A stretch of DNA of 23,064 bases from a virus: positions 19,675-42,738 of the IMG/VR virus record IMGVR_UViG_3300030430_003277, one strand, 5' to 3'. This document shows positions 21,754-23,064 of this stretch, in pieces. The position numbers were made by a program, and so were the translations under genes. Each line of letters opens with the position of its first letter. The first letter of the stretch is position 1. The notes beneath the pieces were generated by a model. It made no database searches and was not told the origin of the DNA. It saw nothing but the letters and a program-made list of their open reading frames with translations.

Positions 21754-22286
21754 TCTTCTTCTCCTCCATTTAATTCTACTAGCCTTTTCTTGGCATAAGT
21801 ATAATGTGTCGCTTTATTGGAAGAAGTGTTCATCCAAGTTTGATGTTCTCCATCTCCTAAAACGATAGCACTAATCATGATAGGTTTCCATGTGTTGATT
21901 GTTTTCATATCTGTTCCACTGAAATACGCTGAACCGAAAGGATGAGTATGTATCCAACATTTAATCGGCAACTTCATTCCAACAGGGTCTTCCATAAATT
22001 CAACAAATGAAAATGTCCCAAAAGAAATAAACAACTTATCGTTATTGTCTATCACCACTTGGACTTCTCTTGGTTTATCAAAAGCAGTCATACTCATCTG
22101 CCAAATAGTTTCAAGGAAAACACCTCTTTTCTCTTGGAAGATTGACAGTAATCCCGATGCTTTCTTTGGATGGTCAAAGGACCATTCTATTCTTTCTTTC
22201 CAATCAGTCAAGACAACAATATCTTCTGAATTTGTATAATGGGGAGTATTCTTTAGGTAATCCTCTACTAATTGATTAGTATCCAT
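21750..22286 (-). CDS. JAB1/MPN (JAMM) metalloprotease-like protein
   Basis: A 178-aa protein with an exact JAMM zinc motif, H-x-H-x7-S-x2-D: IHTHPFGSAYFSGTD (H113, H115, S123, D126). A glutamate upstream in RGVFLETIWQ (E59) may be the catalytic base. The strand before (LPIKCWIH) and after (KPIMISAIVLGDG) fits the MPN core. JAMM enzymes cleave isopeptide or peptide bonds after ubiquitin-like proteins. Its neighbour upstream is an E1/ThiF-like protein, coupled as TAATG, a pairing found in prokaryotic ubiquitin-like and cysteine or siderophore sulfur-transfer systems. The C-terminus reads VELNGGEEE. The substrate is unknown. Confidence 0.88.
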   Translation of the reverse strand: MDTNQLVEDYLKNTPHYTNSEDIVVLTDWKERIEWSFDHPKKASGLLSIFQEKRGVFLETIWQMSMTAFDKPREVQVVIDNNDKLFISFGTFSFVEFMEDPVGMKLPIKCWIHTHPFGSAYFSGTDMKTINTWKPIMISAIVLGDGEHQTWMNTSSNKATHYTYAKKRLVELNGGEEE

Positions 22287-22849
22287 TAAATATTCACCAC
22301 TTTGTAATCTGAAACATCATTCTCATCAACAAACCATCTTTGCATCCATTCAGCCGCCATACCTGCTATTGCTACATGAGTAAAGTGCAAACCTTCTTTC
22401 TTGCCTTTCCAACTATCTCCTTGACATGAAAAACTTCCATCGGGTCCTGCAAGCACAACATCATACATGTTCTTAGGCGTTAGATAACTAATGTAAGCAC
22501 CATTACGACCTTGCGCTCTCAAGTCTAACCATTTAACTGATGACCTATAAAGTAGCCTTCTTACATCTAAATTATCCGCACAACAGATAACTAAGTCATA
22601 ACCTTGAATTTGTTTTTCTGTTAGAACCAAAAAAGGTTCAGCCTTAGCCACTGACTTGTATCTATTCTTCATAGCAAATACTTTCTTATCATCAATCTCG
22701 TTTAATTCAAAATTCTGATAAGGTATATTCTTCTTTTCTACAATATCGGGGTCATGTGCCGTAATCTTATACAATCCCGTCTTATCTAAAAGAGGGATTA
22801 GAAAACTTCCAATTCCACCTGTTCCTATAATCATTACTTTTCTTTTCAT
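22286..22849 (-). CDS. E1/ThiF/MoeB-like adenylyltransferase
   Basis: A 187-aa Rossmann protein. The nucleotide-binding motif is IIGTGGIGSFL (G9-S15), followed by ITAHDPDIVEKKNIPYQNF (D33, N41, Q45), which is the E1-family D...vxxxNLxRQ segment with the Arg missing. ICCADNLDVRRLL (D92) matches the conserved xTDNxxxR stretch. A possible catalytic Cys is C142 in SFSCQGDSW. The CxxC zinc pairs of full ThiF/MoeB are absent, and the protein is shorter than ThiF (about 250 aa). Such proteins adenylate the C-terminal glycine of a ubiquitin-like or sulfur-carrier protein. It is cotranscribed with the JAMM protease. No ubiquitin-fold partner is recognised in the window. Confidence 0.85.
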   Translation of the reverse strand: MKRKVMIIGTGGIGSFLIPLLDKTGLYKITAHDPDIVEKKNIPYQNFELNEIDDKKVFAMKNRYKSVAKAEPFLVLTEKQIQGYDLVICCADNLDVRRLLYRSSVKWLDLRAQGRNGAYISYLTPKNMYDVVLAGPDGSFSCQGDSWKGKKEGLHFTHVAIAGMAAEWMQRWFVDENDVSDYKVVNI

Positions 22850-22851
22850 AT

Positions 22852-23064
22852 TTATTCCTCCTTTGCTTTATTGTGTGCAACACGCATATCTGTTACTAAA
22901 CTCCATAGTCCTGTGCCTTCTCGATTAGCCCATTGTGTTACTAATGATAACACGGCCTTACGATGAGAATCATCAAAGTTATCAAAGCATCCTAGTGCTT
23001 GATACAATAACGGCATACCCTCGTATGCTCCTTTTTCTGATGTTGCGGCATTTGAACCGAATCT
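22852..23064 (-). CDS. C-terminal fragment of an unidentified gene (start beyond the window)
   Basis: Seventy residues in frame from the window edge to TAA at 22852. The segment is helical (GMPLLYQALGCFDNFDDSHR, KAVLSLVTQWANREG, LWSLVTDMRVAHNKAKEE). The stop lies 2 nt before the E1-like ATG, and its last codons, AAGGAGGAA, provide the ribosome site for that gene. Too little is seen to identify a family. Being next to the E1-like gene it is a place to look for the missing partner. Confidence 0.7.
   Translation of the reverse strand, partial: RFGSNAATSEKGAYEGMPLLYQALGCFDNFDDSHRKAVLSLVTQWANREGTGLWSLVTDMRVAHNKAKEE

Noticed and set aside
454-21868. Plus-strand open frames across the window (for example 8361-8612, 16500-16859, 19312-19617)
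   Set aside because: All lie opposite well-supported minus-strand genes, lack ribosome sites and show no domain-like sequence; they are shadows of the AT-rich coding strand.
1-23064. tRNA, rRNA, insertion sequences or attachment sites
   Set aside because: No cloverleaf-like segment, transposase motif or terminal repeat was found by eye; non-coding gaps are too short (at most 118 nt) for most of these.

Overview
The window is one gene-dense, AT-rich block in which every supported gene lies on the minus strand, so transcription runs from the right end (23064) to the left end (1). About 43 genes or gene fragments are packed with ATGA/TAATG-type overlaps and Shine-Dalgarno sequences. Only three non-coding gaps exceed 60 bp. 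The replication proteins are archaeal/eukaryotic in type: B-family DNA polymerase, PCNA clamp, RFC-type clamp loader, archaeo-eukaryotic primase, ATP-dependent DNA ligase, ERCC4/XPF nuclease and an RPA-like binding protein. They are mixed with phage-like small proteins, a MazG-like enzyme, a Cas4-like nuclease and a group I chaperonin pair. There are no rRNA, tRNA or cellular housekeeping genes. This fits the replication half of a large dsDNA virus of an archaeon, most like the viruses of marine Group II Euryarchaeota (magroviruses). The host and lineage are inference; no capsid, portal or terminase gene falls in the window.

Layout in order of transcription. (i) 23064-20006: an unidentified partial gene, an E1/ThiF-like adenylyltransferase, a JAMM (JAB/MPN) metalloprotease, and GroES plus GroEL-type chaperonins. 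(ii) 20034-17375: a run of small proteins, among them two zinc-finger microproteins of 35 and 45 aa and a DUF3846-like protein. (iii) 17378-12505: ATP-dependent DNA ligase, a duplicated zinc-ribbon protein, small unknowns, a decayed LAGLIDADG-fold protein, and two clamp-loader ATPases. (iv) 12443-9308: RPA-like protein, a RecA/Sak4-like ATPase and PCNA, each preceded by its own leader. (v) 9306-5088: a DNA polymerase B split into two genes just before catalytic motif C, with a zinc protein and a MazG-like enzyme between the halves, then a Cas4-like nuclease whose Fe-S tail is in another frame. (vi) 5085-1: small membrane proteins, a primase that appears to fuse PriS and the PriL Fe-S domain, a 28-aa peptide with two PCNA-binding (PIP-like) motifs, an ERCC4 nuclease, an AAA+ helicase candidate, a DUF4177-like protein and a DEDDy exonuclease cut by the window edge.

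Together these genes would supply priming, unwinding, clamp loading, synthesis, proofreading, nick sealing, flap or branch processing and strand annealing, that is, a nearly host-independent replisome. PIP-like tails on the polymerase C-half, the large clamp-loader subunit and the microprotein suggest assembly on the viral PCNA. The points most worth checking are the split polymerase with its YAHTDS motif, the two-PIP microprotein, the E1+JAMM pair without a recognised ubiquitin-like partner, the split or frameshifted Cas4-like nuclease, and the conserved leader module in front of PCNA and the RecA-like gene.
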